From assembly GCA_902764915.1 (NCBI GenBank), contig CACWXY010000007.1, positions 59,584 to 123,583 on the forward strand: a stretch of DNA of 64,000 nt, written 5' to 3'. The position numbers and the translations under genes are program-made. Every line of letters begins with the position of its first letter. The first letter of the stretch is position 1. The stretch is from an uncultured Eubacteriales bacterium. GTDB lineage: Bacteria; Bacillota; Clostridia; Christensenellales; Aristaeellaceae. Under the pieces are notes generated by a model, which saw only the letters and a program-made list of their open reading frames with translations, was not told the DNA's origin and searched no databases. Positions 63,678 through 64,000 of this stretch are shown piece by piece.

Positions 63678-63711
63678 GTATGAAGAGATCATTTTTAGTT
63701 CACTTACACCG

Positions 63712-63746
63712 CATAACACCCCGTCACAAAGTGGCGGGGTGTTATG
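63712..63746. repeat. Long hairpin after the AAA-ATPase gene
   Basis: A 16-bp stem with one G-U pair (63712-63727 with 63731-63746) and an AAA loop. No T-run follows on either side, so it is not a classic terminator; it may mark an island edge or end transcripts with help of factors. Confidence 0.45.
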
Positions 63747-63754
63747 ACATGATT

Positions 63755-63934
63755 TCATGTGAATACTTCTGACCGGTCTACACTTCCGTCCGGTCTCACA
63801 GTGAGACAGACAAGATCTCCCGTCTTAGGAAGTAGCACTACATAGTGTACATCCACCGGAAGTACCGGCTTTACGCGAATCACAGCCTTTCCATTTTCAG
63901 AGAGTGTACCTAAAAATTGTGGGCAAATGACACT
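63755..63934 (-). pseudogene. Open frame following an in-frame stop, C-terminal domain remnant
   Basis: Directly after the TAA at 63935-63937 the same minus-strand frame stays open for 60 codons to TGA at 63755. It reads like a beta-domain (GKAVIRVKPVLPVD, GDLVCLTVRPDGSVD) with no start codon near its beginning. It may be the former C-terminus of the gene entering from the right, cut off by a nonsense mutation. Confidence 0.35.
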
Positions 63935-64000
63935 TTAGCGGCTCAGTCCCAGCTTCCTGAAGAGCAGAGGAACCACCTCGGAATCCCATTTTCCGCTGTC
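63935..64000 (-). CDS. C-terminal end of a protein entering from the right edge
   Basis: The last 21 residues (ending EVVPLLFRKLGLSR) and stop TAA of a minus-strand gene that begins beyond the window. Too short to classify. Confidence 0.45.
   Translation of the reverse strand, partial: DSGKWDSEVVPLLFRKLGLSR

Overview
The window looks like chromosomal DNA of an anaerobic, probably gut-dwelling Bacillota (Clostridia) bacterium. The reasons are purine-rich AGGAGG-type ribosome binding sites, GTG/TTG starts, many intrinsic terminators, a set of glycosidases without signal peptides, and a DapL-like aminotransferase. This placement is inference; there is no rRNA to check it. No tRNA, rRNA, CRISPR array or intact insertion sequence was seen.

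Layout. (1) 1-8.5 kb: the tail of an unrecognised protein, then an M20 amidohydrolase followed by a complete peptide ABC transporter (binding protein, two ATPases, two permeases) and a C39-like cysteine peptidase. (2) 8.5-11.9 kb: a looser minus-strand region with two GNAT acetyltransferases, SfsA, several broken or small reading frames, and a short peptide with a double-glycine-type leader. (3) 11.9-31.3 kb: a plant-glycan/glycoside locus on the plus strand. It starts with an unusual GH43-AraC fusion and continues with two GH5 paralogues, a CUT2-type sugar ABC transporter with two different permeases, GH3, GH1, GH78, a beta-phosphoglucomutase-like enzyme, GH42 and a nucleoside-hydrolase-like protein. 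The glycosidases lack export signals, so cargo is probably imported and then trimmed in the cytoplasm. (4) 31.4-42.6 kb: amino-acid biosynthesis. A DapL-like aminotransferase is followed by a probably ArgR-controlled argG - amino-acid ABC transporter - argF - carA - carB operon. CarB is fused in frame to a complete diaminopimelate epimerase (DapF). (5) 42.8-45.3 kb: a secreted NlpC/P60 protein and a divergent secreted Ig-like (BIG2) protein. (6) 45.4-63.7 kb: a visibly AT-richer defence/mobile island. It holds a Fic protein that has lost its catalytic histidine, a decayed DUF3791/DUF3990 cassette, a type I restriction-modification system whose two hsdS genes flank a tyrosine recombinase, a HipA-like kinase inside that operon, a large SNF2 helicase, and an AAA-ATPase/PD-(D/E)XK protein.

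The most unusual items are the GH43-AraC fusion (a full-length glycosidase carrying its own DNA-binding domain, and the only transcription factor seen in its locus), the CarB-DapF fusion, the directly repeated hsdS pair around a recombinase, and the HipA-like kinase between hsdS and hsdR. All coordinates and motifs were read by eye. Family assignments rest on recalled motifs, not on database searches.
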